A program made the position numbers and the translations under genes. Source: Pseudomonadota bacterium (GTDB taxonomy: Bacteria; Desulfobacterota; Binatia; UBA9968). From it: a DNA stretch of 64,000 nucleotides. Shown in pieces: positions 56,121 through 63,871 of the stretch (positions within the stretch are counted from its first letter, which is position 1; every line of letters starts with the position of its first letter). The notes under the pieces are model-generated. The model was not told where the DNA came from and made no database searches. It was given only the letters and a program-made list of their open reading frames with translations. Location: the NCBI GenBank assembly GCA_021324155.1, contig JAJPJQ010000038.1, forward strand, positions 1-64,000. The letters run 5' to 3'.

Positions 56121-56736
56121 GGCAAAGCTTGAGGTGGTGTTGAGCGAGCGGCTTGCAACACCTGTGAAAACCGCGGCCGCTCGCGAACCATTGCCTGCCG
56201 CGGCTCTGACCGACAGGGAATCAGATCGTCTGTTGAAATTCGAATCAGCGTCGAGGCGCGTCGAATGGCTCACCGGTCGGGCCGCGCTCAAACGCCTGCT
56301 TGCCGTGCTGGGCGAGGATGAGGATACTTCGAAGATCGATTTTCCGTGCGCGCGGATTTCTCTCACGCACAGCGGCGATTGCGCGCTCGCCGTGGCTTCA
56401 CTTGCGCCTTCGCGCGGCATCGGCGTCGATCTGGAAAGGTATCGCGACGTCCATCCCGGCGTGGCGCGTTTTTTTCTCAATGACAAAGAACGGTGCTGGT
56501 GGAGCGAGATGGACGAATCGGAGCGCTCGCGGGAGCTGCTGCGCCTGTGGACGGTGAAGGAGGCGTTGTTCAAATCGCATCCGTATAACCATGATACGAT
56601 GCTCGCTGATTACGCCGTCGAAAATCCCGCACAGCATACAGGCCGCGCTCGGCTGGACGGCGCAAAGGCCGCGACGCTGCGCTACGCCTCTTTGATTTTC
56701 CCCGATGCCATGCTCTCCGCGGCGATGTGTTTCTAA
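56107..56736 (+). CDS. 4'-phosphopantetheinyl transferase (Sfp type)
   Basis: Activates carrier proteins by adding the phosphopantetheine arm from CoA. 209 aa, Sfp-like double-domain length, with SLTHSGDCALAVAS near residue 82 (substrate loop), GIGVDLERYRD near 103 (Mg-binding Asp and Glu) and LLRLWTVKEALFKS near 145 (WxxKEA). ATG 56107 overlaps the reductase gene by 14 bases. Its presence within the operon supports the view that the two small adjacent proteins really are carrier proteins. Confidence 0.93.
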   Translation: MTLDEAKLEVVLSERLATPVKTAAAREPLPAAALTDRESDRLLKFESASRRVEWLTGRAALKRLLAVLGEDEDTSKIDFPCARISLTHSGDCALAVASLAPSRGIGVDLERYRDVHPGVARFFLNDKERCWWSEMDESERSRELLRLWTVKEALFKSHPYNHDTMLADYAVENPAQHTGRARLDGAKAATLRYASLIFPDAMLSAAMCF

Positions 56737-56748
56737 AGGAGTTTCAAG

Positions 56749-57321
56749 ATGCTGGACGAAAACGAGCTCTGGGTCCTCAGTTTTTATCGCACTTCGGAAA
56801 TCAGCGGAGCGCTGTTTTTCGGCAACCTCGCGAAATCGATGAAGCCGGGATCGATCCAACGCGACATGACGAAGCATTTTTCCGACGAGGCGATGCACGC
56901 GTGGCATTGGAGCTCGTGCATCGAGAAGCTCGGCGCCCAGGCGCTAAAGCTGACCGAAGCCTATCAAGACCAATACGTTGCCGCTGCGGGAATGCCGGTC
57001 AATTTGATGGAGGTCCTCGCCATCACGCAGGTCTTCGAGAAGCGGGTGATCAACCAATACGCCCGTCACAGCCGGATCCCCGGCATCCTACAAGAAGTCA
57101 AAGAAACGCTCGCGACAATTATGGCGGACGAGTCGTGGCATATCGAATGGGTGCAGGCGGCCTTGAAAGAAATGGAAAAAGAATACGGCGCCGACTTGAT
57201 CGTTCAAACTCTGAAAAGATTCCGGCAGGCGGATGAAGAGGTCTATCAAAAGACGATAAAAGAGCACGAGGCACGCGTACTCCACCTGACGGACCGCTAC
57301 AGAGCCGGAGGAAAAAAATGA
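56749..57321 (+). CDS. Ferritin-like diiron protein in the carrier-protein cluster
   Basis: 190-aa all-helical protein with a ferritin-like iron pattern: Glu in YRTSEISGALFFG near residue 17, ExxH in HFSDEAMHAWHWSS near 47, Glu in TQVFEKRVINQYA near 97 and ExxH in MADESWHIEWVQA near 127. It is unrelated in detail to the AurF-like enzyme upstream. AAGGAG is nine bases before ATG 56749. The stop overlaps the second carrier-protein gene (ATGA), so it probably acts on a substrate tethered to that carrier: hydroxylation, desaturation or N-oxidation. Exact subfamily not identified. Confidence 0.8.
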   Translation: MLDENELWVLSFYRTSEISGALFFGNLAKSMKPGSIQRDMTKHFSDEAMHAWHWSSCIEKLGAQALKLTEAYQDQYVAAAGMPVNLMEVLAITQVFEKRVINQYARHSRIPGILQEVKETLATIMADESWHIEWVQAALKEMEKEYGADLIVQTLKRFRQADEEVYQKTIKEHEARVLHLTDRYRAGGKK

Positions 57322-57551
57322 TCGACACGACTGTGCTCAGGGAAAATATAGCCAGCTTTCTACGGCAGCCGGTCGCAAAAATCACCGACGAGCGCCTGTT
57401 GTCAGATCTCGTGACGCAATCGTTCATGCTCGTCGAAATGATTATCGAGCTCCAGGAGGAACTCGGCATCCGCCTCGTTCAGGAGGATTTGAAAGACGTT
57501 CGCACCGTGGGCGATCTGGTTCGAGTGATAGAGCGCCGGAGCGCCAAGTAA
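57318..57551 (+). CDS. Acyl carrier protein 2
   Basis: 77-aa carrier protein. Four-helix pattern with the attachment Ser35 in LVTQSFMLVEMIIELQEELG; the residue before the serine is Gln where Asp is usual. C-terminal helix TVGDLVRVIERRS is typical. Last gene of the block 2 operon, coupled to the ferritin-like diiron gene by ATGA. A separate carrier for the acyl part, or a second aminoacyl carrier, would fit the presence of two diiron enzymes and an AMP-ligase. An 82-base gap separates it from biotin synthase. Confidence 0.83.
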   Translation: MIDTTVLRENIASFLRQPVAKITDERLLSDLVTQSFMLVEMIIELQEELGIRLVQEDLKDVRTVGDLVRVIERRSAK

Positions 57552-57633
57552 AGGCCGCGATCCTTCATCGCTTAGTTGCAAGCACCCGATTTCACGTGCT
57601 AGAAGCAATTTCTTGAAAGGTGACAAGCCACGC

Positions 57634-58614
57634 ATGACCTACGACCTCTTAGCCGAAAAATCCCTTGCCGGCGAGCTGCTCGCTCGGGAGGAGATGCAGG
57701 CGGTGCTCGATACGCCGGACGACGATTTGCCGGAGCTTTTAGCGGCGGCCTTCAAGGTGCGCCGGAAATATTTCGGCAAGCGCGTGCAGATCCACATGCT
57801 GATGAACGCCAAGAGCGGTCTCTGCCCGGAGGATTGCCACTACTGCTCGCAGTCGTCAGTGTCGCACGCCCCCATCGAGAAGTATCCTTTCCTTACCAAG
57901 GAAAAACTGATCGACGGCGCGCTCAAGGCCAAGGCCGCAGGCGCCGTGCGCTTCTGCATCGTCAACAGCGGCCGCGGCCCGACGTCCAAGGAGATTCAGG
58001 ACATCTGCGGCGTCGTGCGCGACATCAAGAGCCGCGTCGACATCAACATCTGCTGCTCGCTCGGCTTGATGGACGAGGAGAAGATCGCGACGCTGAAAGA
58101 CGCCGGCGTCGAGCGCATCAATCACAATTTAAATACGAGCGAGCGCCATCACCCAAATATCTGCACGACGCACACGTACGCCGACCGCGTGGACACGGTG
58201 ACGAACGTCAAATCCGTCGGCCTTTCCTCCTGCTGCGGCGGCATCGTCGGCATGGGCGAGACCGACGACGATCTGATGGATTTGGCGGTCTCACTGAGAA
58301 AGCTCGGCGTCGATTCGATCCCGCTGAACTTCCTTCATCCGATCGACGGCACGCCGTTCGAAGGCGTGAAGACCCTGACGCCGCAGCGCTGCTTGAAAAT
58401 CCTCTGCATGTTCCGCTTCGTCAATCCCGACAAGGAGCTGCGCGTCGGCGGCGGGCGCGAGATCAACCTGCGCTCGCTCCAGCCGCTGAGCCTCTACCCG
58501 GCGAACTCGCTGTTCGTGAACGGCTATCTCACCACGCCGGGCATGGAGACGAGCGAGACGCACAAGATGATCGCCGACATGGGCTTCGAGATCGAAGACC
58601 GGCTCCCGAATTAA
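57634..58614 (+). CDS. bioB: Biotin synthase
   Basis: Radical SAM enzyme that inserts sulfur into dethiobiotin. 326 aa. The 4Fe-4S cysteines are C64, C68 and C71 in GLCPEDCHYCSQS; ligands of the second 2Fe-2S cluster are in ICCSLGLMDEE and LSSCCGGIVGMGET; the Arg ligand region GGGREINLRSLQ is present. ATG 57634 matches homologues, with AAAGG 13 bases upstream. No other bio genes are here. It lies close behind the carrier-protein operon but is separated by 82 bases with a small AGCAC/GTGCT inverted repeat, so may have its own promoter. Confidence 0.95.
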   Translation: MTYDLLAEKSLAGELLAREEMQAVLDTPDDDLPELLAAAFKVRRKYFGKRVQIHMLMNAKSGLCPEDCHYCSQSSVSHAPIEKYPFLTKEKLIDGALKAKAAGAVRFCIVNSGRGPTSKEIQDICGVVRDIKSRVDINICCSLGLMDEEKIATLKDAGVERINHNLNTSERHHPNICTTHTYADRVDTVTNVKSVGLSSCCGGIVGMGETDDDLMDLAVSLRKLGVDSIPLNFLHPIDGTPFEGVKTLTPQRCLKILCMFRFVNPDKELRVGGGREINLRSLQPLSLYPANSLFVNGYLTTPGMETSETHKMIADMGFEIEDRLPN

Positions 58615-58615
58615 G

Positions 58616-59485
58616 TCACTTCCACAACGTAATCACCAACACGCCGCCGATGATCATCGACGCGGCGATGACGATGCGGAGCGTCACGCGCTCGACATCG
58701 CGGAGAAACAGCGCCGTGAAGATCAGCGAGAAGAACGGCCCCGTGCTGCTAAGCGGGATCACGACGGAGACTTTTCCTAAGTCGAGCGCGTAATAGATAC
58801 ACACCATCGCGAGGCTCACCGTGACGCCCGCCGCGATGAACCAGCCGAAGCATTCGCGGTTCATCTTCCAGGTCTCCTGCGATTTCTCGACGTACCAGAG
58901 CGTCAGGATCGAGACCACGAAGGACGACGTGGCGGTCACCGCGGCGGCGAGGAACGGGTGCGGGATCGCTGCGAGGCCGAATTTGCGCACGACCTGCGAC
59001 GCGCCCGCCAAAGCCGACGCCGCGATCGGATACCACAGAAACACCGCCGAGCTCTTGAGTTTCATCGACCCTACGCGCCACGAGAGCAGCGTGATGCCGG
59101 CGATGATCATGAACGTCGCGACCACGATCGGCACCGTGATCTTCTCGCCGAGAAAAATGATCGCCATCGCCGCGCTGAAGATCGGCGTGGTCGCGCGAAT
59201 CGGGTCGGTGATGGCGACGCCGAGCGCGTCGATACCCTTGTACGTGAGCAGACGCGTCAGCCCCGGCTGAAAAAAGCCGACGACCACGAAAATCAGGAGC
59301 GACGCGCTCGCCACGGAAGCAATCGGCACGATCAGCAGCGCCACCGTCCAGAGAAAGACGATGTTGATGAGCAGGCTTGTGATCACGCCGGTCGCGGGAT
59401 TCGACGTGCGCAGCGCTTTCTTCGTGAAGAGATTGTGCAGCGCGAAAAGAAACGCGTTCGCGAGCGCGAAAGATTCCGCCGACAT
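58616..59485 (-). CDS. EamA/DMT-family membrane transporter
   Basis: 289-aa protein with ten membrane helices in two EamA repeats: first repeat includes VGFFQPGLTRLLTYKGID and PIRATTPIFSAAMAIIFLGE, second includes VVIPLSSTGPFFSLIFTALF, each ending with the helix-9/10 type segment (IIAGITLLSW; MIIGGVLVITLW). The DMT family exports or imports amino acids, nucleotide sugars and other small metabolites. It is convergent with bioB (one base apart) and close to the carrier-protein operon, so a role in product export is possible but unproven. Confidence 0.88.
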   Translation of the reverse strand: MSAESFALANAFLFALHNLFTKKALRTSNPATGVITSLLINIVFLWTVALLIVPIASVASASLLIFVVVGFFQPGLTRLLTYKGIDALGVAITDPIRATTPIFSAAMAIIFLGEKITVPIVVATFMIIAGITLLSWRVGSMKLKSSAVFLWYPIAASALAGASQVVRKFGLAAIPHPFLAAAVTATSSFVVSILTLWYVEKSQETWKMNRECFGWFIAAGVTVSLAMVCIYYALDLGKVSVVIPLSSTGPFFSLIFTALFLRDVERVTLRIVIAASMIIGGVLVITLWK

Positions 59486-59571
59486 GGAAACTCTTTTGTT
59501 CCATGTTACGGAAAAAAGGGCAAATCGAAGCTTATTGCAAAGCGGAAAGCGTCCGCTAAAGTGGGAAGGCG

Positions 59572-59781
59572 ATGAAGAGCCGCACGGCGATTATCTCGAT
59601 CAAGGACCTCAAGGCCGAGGCGTTGCCGGCGCTGAAGCAGGCGCTCAGCGCCGTCGCCGGCGTTCAGTCCATTGATTTCAACCTTGAGCGGAGCGTCGCC
59701 GTGGTCGAGTTCGAAGGCGAGCACACGATCGTCGACGACCTCATGCGCGCCGTCTTAAAGGCGGGTCATCAGTTAATTTAA
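59572..59781 (+). CDS. Small HMA-like domain protein lacking CxxC
   Basis: 69-aa protein with the ferredoxin-like beta-alpha-beta pattern of heavy-metal-associated domains: ISIKDLKAEALPALKQALSA, GVQSIDFNLERSVAVVEF and DDLMRAVLKAGHQL. The metal-binding CxxC of true HMA proteins is absent at the loop after strand 1, so it probably does not bind copper in the normal way. It ends overlapping the convergent pmbA gene by four bases. Function unknown. Confidence 0.7.
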   Translation: MKSRTAIISIKDLKAEALPALKQALSAVAGVQSIDFNLERSVAVVEFEGEHTIVDDLMRAVLKAGHQLI

Positions 59782-61133
59782 TTTCCCGCGACGGTCATGC
59801 GGGAAAGCTTGAGCGTCGGCGCCGCGATCCTGCCGCGGAATTCCAAATCGCGGCCGACCATCTCGATGTTAGCGAGCATCTCTTTCAAGTTCCCGGCGAT
59901 CGTGACTTCTTCGACCGGATAGGCGAGCTGCCCCTTCTCGATCCAGATGCCCGCGGCGCCGCGCGAGTAATCGCCGGTGACGAGGTTGACGCCGAAGCCC
60001 ATGAGTTCGGTCACGTAGAAGCCGTTGTCGACGGACGCGACGATCTCCTCGGGCGCGTGCGCGCCCGCGGCGAGATAGAAATTCAGCGGGCCGACGCCGG
60101 GCGAATCGCCGATGCCGCGGCTCGCGTTGCCGGTCGAGGAGAGGTTCATTTTTTTTCCGCTGTAGGTGTCCAGCAGATAGCTCCTGAGCACGCCGCGGTC
60201 GACGATCGTCTTTTTCGCCGTCGGCAGTCCCTCGCCATCGAACGGTTTGGAGCCGAGCGCGCCCGGAATCGTGCCGTCGTCGACGATCGTCACGTTCTCC
60301 GACGCAATCTTCTCGCCCAGCCTGCCGACCAGGAACGACGCGCCCTTGTAGAGCGCATAGCCGGAGAGTGCCGAGGAGAGATGGCGCAGAAGATTCGCTG
60401 AGATTTCGGGATCGAAGACGACTGGGCATTCGCGGGTCTTCACTTTGCGCGCTCCCAGGCGCCGCAGCGCGCGCTCCGCGGCGCGACGGCCGACCGCCTC
60501 GGGCGCTTCGAGCCGCGCGAATTTCCGCTGCGACGAGTACCAGTAGTCGCGCTGCATCGAGCCGTTCGAGCTCGCGACCGGCGCGACCGACACACCGTAG
60601 CTCGATCCGTGATACTCGCCGGTAAAGCCGTGGCTGTTCGCGTAAAGAACGCGGGCCGCGCTGGCGGAAAATTCGCCGCCCTCGGAGTTGGTAATGCGCG
60701 GGTCGAATTCGAGCGCGGCCTTCTCCGCCGCGAGCGCCAGCCGGATCTTGTCGTCGACCGACACGGCGCGATTCTGCCCGTCGTCGAGATCGAGATCCGG
60801 CAGATCCTTCGCGAGCGCTTCGGGCGCCGGCAGCCCGCTGTACTCATCCTTCGCCGTGGCGCGCGCCAGCGCGCACGTATCGTCCACGAGGCGTTCGATC
60901 GCGGCGGTCGAAATGTCCGACGTCGACGCGCTCGCCGAGCTCGCGCCGAAAAACAGCCTGATACCGAGGCGCTTCTCCTGCGCCTGGCTGACCTTGTCGA
61001 CGTCGCCCAGGCGCACGGCCACGAACGAGCTGTCGCTTTCAGCCATCATGACGTCGCCGGCGGTCGCGCCTTTTTGCTTCGCCTGCTTGAGAATGTCGAG
61101 CGCGAGCTCGGCGGACAATTCCAAACGCTCCAT
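59778..61133 (-). CDS. pmbA: TldD/PmbA-family protein, PmbA (TldE) subunit
   Basis: Non-catalytic partner of the TldD metalloprotease, 451 aa. Family features: QKGATAGDVMMAESDSSFVA at the start, GFTGEYHGSSYGVS near residue 180, CPVVFDPEISANLLRHL near 245, GTIPGALGSKPFDGEGLPT near 290 and VTGDYSRGAAGIWIEKG near 400. TldD/PmbA digests unfolded peptides and matures ribosomal peptides such as microcin B17. It starts two bases after tldD stops. Confidence 0.94.
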   Translation of the reverse strand: MERLELSAELALDILKQAKQKGATAGDVMMAESDSSFVAVRLGDVDKVSQAQEKRLGIRLFFGASSASASTSDISTAAIERLVDDTCALARATAKDEYSGLPAPEALAKDLPDLDLDDGQNRAVSVDDKIRLALAAEKAALEFDPRITNSEGGEFSASAARVLYANSHGFTGEYHGSSYGVSVAPVASSNGSMQRDYWYSSQRKFARLEAPEAVGRRAAERALRRLGARKVKTRECPVVFDPEISANLLRHLSSALSGYALYKGASFLVGRLGEKIASENVTIVDDGTIPGALGSKPFDGEGLPTAKKTIVDRGVLRSYLLDTYSGKKMNLSSTGNASRGIGDSPGVGPLNFYLAAGAHAPEEIVASVDNGFYVTELMGFGVNLVTGDYSRGAAGIWIEKGQLAYPVEEVTIAGNLKEMLANIEMVGRDLEFRGRIAAPTLKLSRMTVAGN

Positions 61134-61135
61134 GA

Positions 61136-62593
61136 TTACTTATTCTCCGCGGCCGTGCCGCCAACCGTGAGGCCGTCAATGCGGATCGTCGGCAGGCCGA
61201 CGCCGACCGGCACGGACTGGCCGTCCTTGCCGCAGGTGCCGACGCCTTCGTCGAGCTTGAGATCGTGTCCCACCATCGAGACGCGCGTGAGCACATCGGG
61301 GCCGTTGCCGATCAGCGTCGCGCCCTTCACCGGACGCCCGATCCTGCCGTCCTCGATCAGGTAGGCTTCGCTCGCCGAAAACACGAACTTGCCGTTGGTG
61401 ATGTCGACCTGCCCGCCGCCGAACGAGACCGCGTAAAGCCCCTTTTTCACGGAGCGGATGATGTCTTCCGGCGCGCTCTCGCCCGCAAGCATGAAGGTAT
61501 TGGTCATGCGCGGCATCGGGATGTGCGCGTAGCTCTCGCGCCGGCCGTTGCCGGTCGGCGCCATTTTCATCAGGCCGGCGTTAAGCCGGTCCTGCAAATA
61601 GCCGCGCAGAATGCCTTTATCGATCAGGACGGTGCGCTGCGTCGGCGTCCCCTCGTCGTCCAGGTTGAGCGAGCCGCGGCGCGACGGCAGCGTGCCGTCG
61701 TCGACCACAGTGCAGAGTTCGGACGCGACTTTCTGGCCGATACGCTCGCTGAACGCCGAGACCTTCTTCCGGTTGAAGTCGCCTTCGAGGCCGTGGCCGA
61801 TCGCCTCGTGGAGCAGGATGCCGGGCCAGCCGGGCCCGAGCACGACGTCCATCGTCCCTGCCGGCGCGTCCTCGGCCTCGAGGTTCAAAATCGCCTGCCG
61901 CACCGCCTCGCGCGTGAAGCGCTCGTAATTGTTCTTATCGAGGAAAAAGTCGAATGCCACGCGCCCGCCGCCGCCGTAGGTGCCGACTTGGCGGTTGCCG
62001 CGCTCCTCCGCAATGACCGTGACGTTCAAACGTCCGAGCGGCTGGATGTCGCCGGCGAGCCAGCCCTTGGAGGAGGCGACCAGGACGATTTTCTCCTCGC
62101 TCGCGAACGAGACGAAAACATTTTTCACGCGGGCGTCGAGCGAGCGCGCAAGCCGGTCGATCTCGTAGAGCAGCGCGGTCTTCTTCTCCAGGGCGACATC
62201 GGTCGGCGGCGTTTTTACCGGGTAAAGATCGTGCGCCGCGACGCGCTCGCCGCCGACTTTGACAGGCACATCTGCTGAGCGGTTCTGGGCGATCGCCTGC
62301 GCCGTGCGCGCGGCGAGCGCGAGGTTGTCGATCGTGATGTCGTCGGTGTAGGCGTAACCGGTCTTCGCTTCCGAGAGCACGCGCACGCCGACACCGTTCG
62401 AGGTCGAGCGCGAGCCCTGCTTGACGAGCCCCTCTTCCAGGCTAACGCCTTCGTTGACGCGGTACTCGAAATAAAGATCCGCGTAATCGGCCTTACGCGC
62501 GAGCGCCTGGGATAGCAGTTTCTCCACGTCATGGCCGGTAACGCCGAAGCGCCGGTCGAAAAAATTTTCAGCTCTGATGATCTCTTGTGCCAT
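61136..62593 (-). CDS. tldD: TldD-family zinc metalloprotease
   Basis: Catalytic subunit of the TldD/TldE protease, 485 aa. Zinc motif HEAIGHGLEGDF (HExxxH) near residue 265, preceded by VVLGPGWPGILL, and followed by GTLPSRRGSLNLDDEGTPTQ; the third ligand Cys is in GVGTCGKDGQSVPVG near the C-terminus. It is first in a two-gene unit with pmbA. Opposite it, across a region with two inverted repeats, lies the type II GAPDH gene. Confidence 0.95.
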   Translation of the reverse strand: MAQEIIRAENFFDRRFGVTGHDVEKLLSQALARKADYADLYFEYRVNEGVSLEEGLVKQGSRSTSNGVGVRVLSEAKTGYAYTDDITIDNLALAARTAQAIAQNRSADVPVKVGGERVAAHDLYPVKTPPTDVALEKKTALLYEIDRLARSLDARVKNVFVSFASEEKIVLVASSKGWLAGDIQPLGRLNVTVIAEERGNRQVGTYGGGGRVAFDFFLDKNNYERFTREAVRQAILNLEAEDAPAGTMDVVLGPGWPGILLHEAIGHGLEGDFNRKKVSAFSERIGQKVASELCTVVDDGTLPSRRGSLNLDDEGTPTQRTVLIDKGILRGYLQDRLNAGLMKMAPTGNGRRESYAHIPMPRMTNTFMLAGESAPEDIIRSVKKGLYAVSFGGGQVDITNGKFVFSASEAYLIEDGRIGRPVKGATLIGNGPDVLTRVSMVGHDLKLDEGVGTCGKDGQSVPVGVGLPTIRIDGLTVGGTAAENK

Positions 62594-62639
62594 CTTGTGC
62601 CCTTATGTTCCTAACATCTTTACAAATGTCTTAAAATCC

Positions 62640-62663
62640 GACGAAAAGTTCGCGGTTTTCGTC
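62640..62663. repeat. Hairpin in the tldD/GAPDH divergent region
   Basis: Perfect arms GACGAAAA (62640-62647) and TTTTCGTC (62656-62663) with an eight-base loop. Could be an operator or a transcript hairpin in the 148-base intergenic region. Confidence 0.5.
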
Positions 62664-62691
62664 GCCCACCCTTCCCCTTATGCCGTTTCTA

Positions 62692-62703
62692 TAGTATATA
62701 CTA
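62692..62703. promoter_or_regulatory. 12-bp palindrome upstream of type II GAPDH
   Basis: TAGTATATACTA is a perfect palindrome containing a TATACT box, 38 bases before the GAPDH ATG. It may be an AT-rich -10 region, an operator, or both. Confidence 0.4.
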
Positions 62704-62741
62704 CTGGGTTTTTTAAACTTTACGAAGGGACTGAGGACGCC

Positions 62742-63812
62742 ATGTCGGGTACAAAAAAGAAAATCGTTCACGTCGTCGGTACCGGGACGATCGGCGAGCC
62801 GCTGATCGGCATTCTCTCGACCTTTCGCCAGCAATGGGGGCTCGACGACGTCACCTTCCACAAGCGGACTCCGCTTCTGACCGATCGTTCCAAAGTCCAC
62901 GCCCTTGCTCACAAAGGCGCGAAGCTCGCCGTCGACAAGGACCGCTGGGGCAAATTCAAGGACATGGGCATGGAGCCCACTTTCGAGGCCGAAGAGGCGA
63001 TCGAGCGCGCGAGCGTCATCATCGATTGCACGCCGGTCGGCAACGAAAACAAGGAAAAGCTCTACAATAAATACGCCGGCAACGGCCGCGGCTTCATCGC
63101 TCAGGGCAGCGAGTTCGGCTTCGGCAAAATGTACGCCCGCGGCATCAACGACAAGGCCTTCAACGGCAAAGACCAGTTCGTCCAGGTCGTCAGCTGCAAT
63201 ACGCATAATCTGGCGGTGTTGATCGACACGCTCGCCCTCGGCCCGGAAAAAGAAGACAACCTCGAAGAGGGCCTGTTCGTCTGCATGCGCCGCGCCAACG
63301 ACCTCAGCCAAGAGGGCGACTTCATTCCCGCGCCCGAGGTCGGCAAGCACGAGGACTCGCGCTTCGGCACGCACCAGGGGCGCGACGCGCACCACCTGTT
63401 CGAGACCATGGGGCTCGATCTGCCGATCTACTCGTCCGCCATCAAGCTCAATACGCAGTACATGCACACGATCCACTTCAACCTGCGGCTAAAACGCACC
63501 GTGACGATGGACGAGATCATGCGCCGGCTCAAAGCCAACGGCCGCGTCGCGCTCACGAACAAGAAATCTTCCGCGTCGGTCTTTTCGTTCGGCCGCGACC
63601 ACGGCCTCTTCGGCCGCATCCTCAATCAGACGGTGATCGTAACCCAGGCCCTGGCGCTAAAGGGCGACAACGAGATCGTCGGCATGTGCTTCACGCCGCA
63701 GGACGGCAACTCCTTGTCGAGCAGCCTCGCCGCGACGCTCCGGTTCCTCTATCCGGACAGCTTCGAGAAGCAGCTCGATGTGCTGAAGCCGTACTTTTTC
63801 CAGGAAATCTAA
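62742..63812 (+). CDS. Type II (archaeal-type) glyceraldehyde-3-phosphate dehydrogenase-like protein
   Basis: 356-aa Rossmann-fold dehydrogenase resembling archaeal type II GAPDH. N-terminal nucleotide motif HVVGTGTIGEPLIGIL; ASVIIDCTPVGNENKEKLYN near residue 92 matches the archaeal IDCTPxG segment; the catalytic Cys is in VVSCNTHNLAVLID near residue 151 (archaeal SCNTTGL). The C-terminal part has CMRRANDLSQEGDFIPAP and TQYMHTIHFNLRLKR. ATG 62742 follows TGAGGA by five bases. It may serve glycolysis or gluconeogenesis with NAD(P); the changed CNTHNL loop leaves another aldehyde substrate possible. Confidence 0.8.
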   Translation: MSGTKKKIVHVVGTGTIGEPLIGILSTFRQQWGLDDVTFHKRTPLLTDRSKVHALAHKGAKLAVDKDRWGKFKDMGMEPTFEAEEAIERASVIIDCTPVGNENKEKLYNKYAGNGRGFIAQGSEFGFGKMYARGINDKAFNGKDQFVQVVSCNTHNLAVLIDTLALGPEKEDNLEEGLFVCMRRANDLSQEGDFIPAPEVGKHEDSRFGTHQGRDAHHLFETMGLDLPIYSSAIKLNTQYMHTIHFNLRLKRTVTMDEIMRRLKANGRVALTNKKSSASVFSFGRDHGLFGRILNQTVIVTQALALKGDNEIVGMCFTPQDGNSLSSSLAATLRFLYPDSFEKQLDVLKPYFFQEI

Positions 63813-63834
63813 GCCGCATGATAAATTTTGAGTG

Positions 63835-63870
63835 TTGAGTTTTGAATTAGATTCACAACTTAAAACTCAA
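63835..63870. terminator. Bidirectional AT-rich terminator hairpin
   Basis: Arms TTGAGTTTT (63835-63843) and AAAACTCAA (63862-63870) pair perfectly with an 18-base loop, between the convergent GAPDH and DUF192 genes. T-rich sequence follows on the plus strand. Confidence 0.55.
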
Positions 63871-63871
63871 A

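Noticed and set aside
57551-57633. Including biotin synthase in the carrier-protein operon
   Set aside because: An 82-base gap with a small inverted repeat and a complete canonical BioB argue for a separate housekeeping gene; kept apart although co-transcription is not excluded.
59778-62593. TldD/PmbA as maturation protease of a peptide made by the nearby cluster
   Set aside because: No small precursor-peptide gene with a leader was found near the cluster, and TldD/PmbA is a common housekeeping pair.
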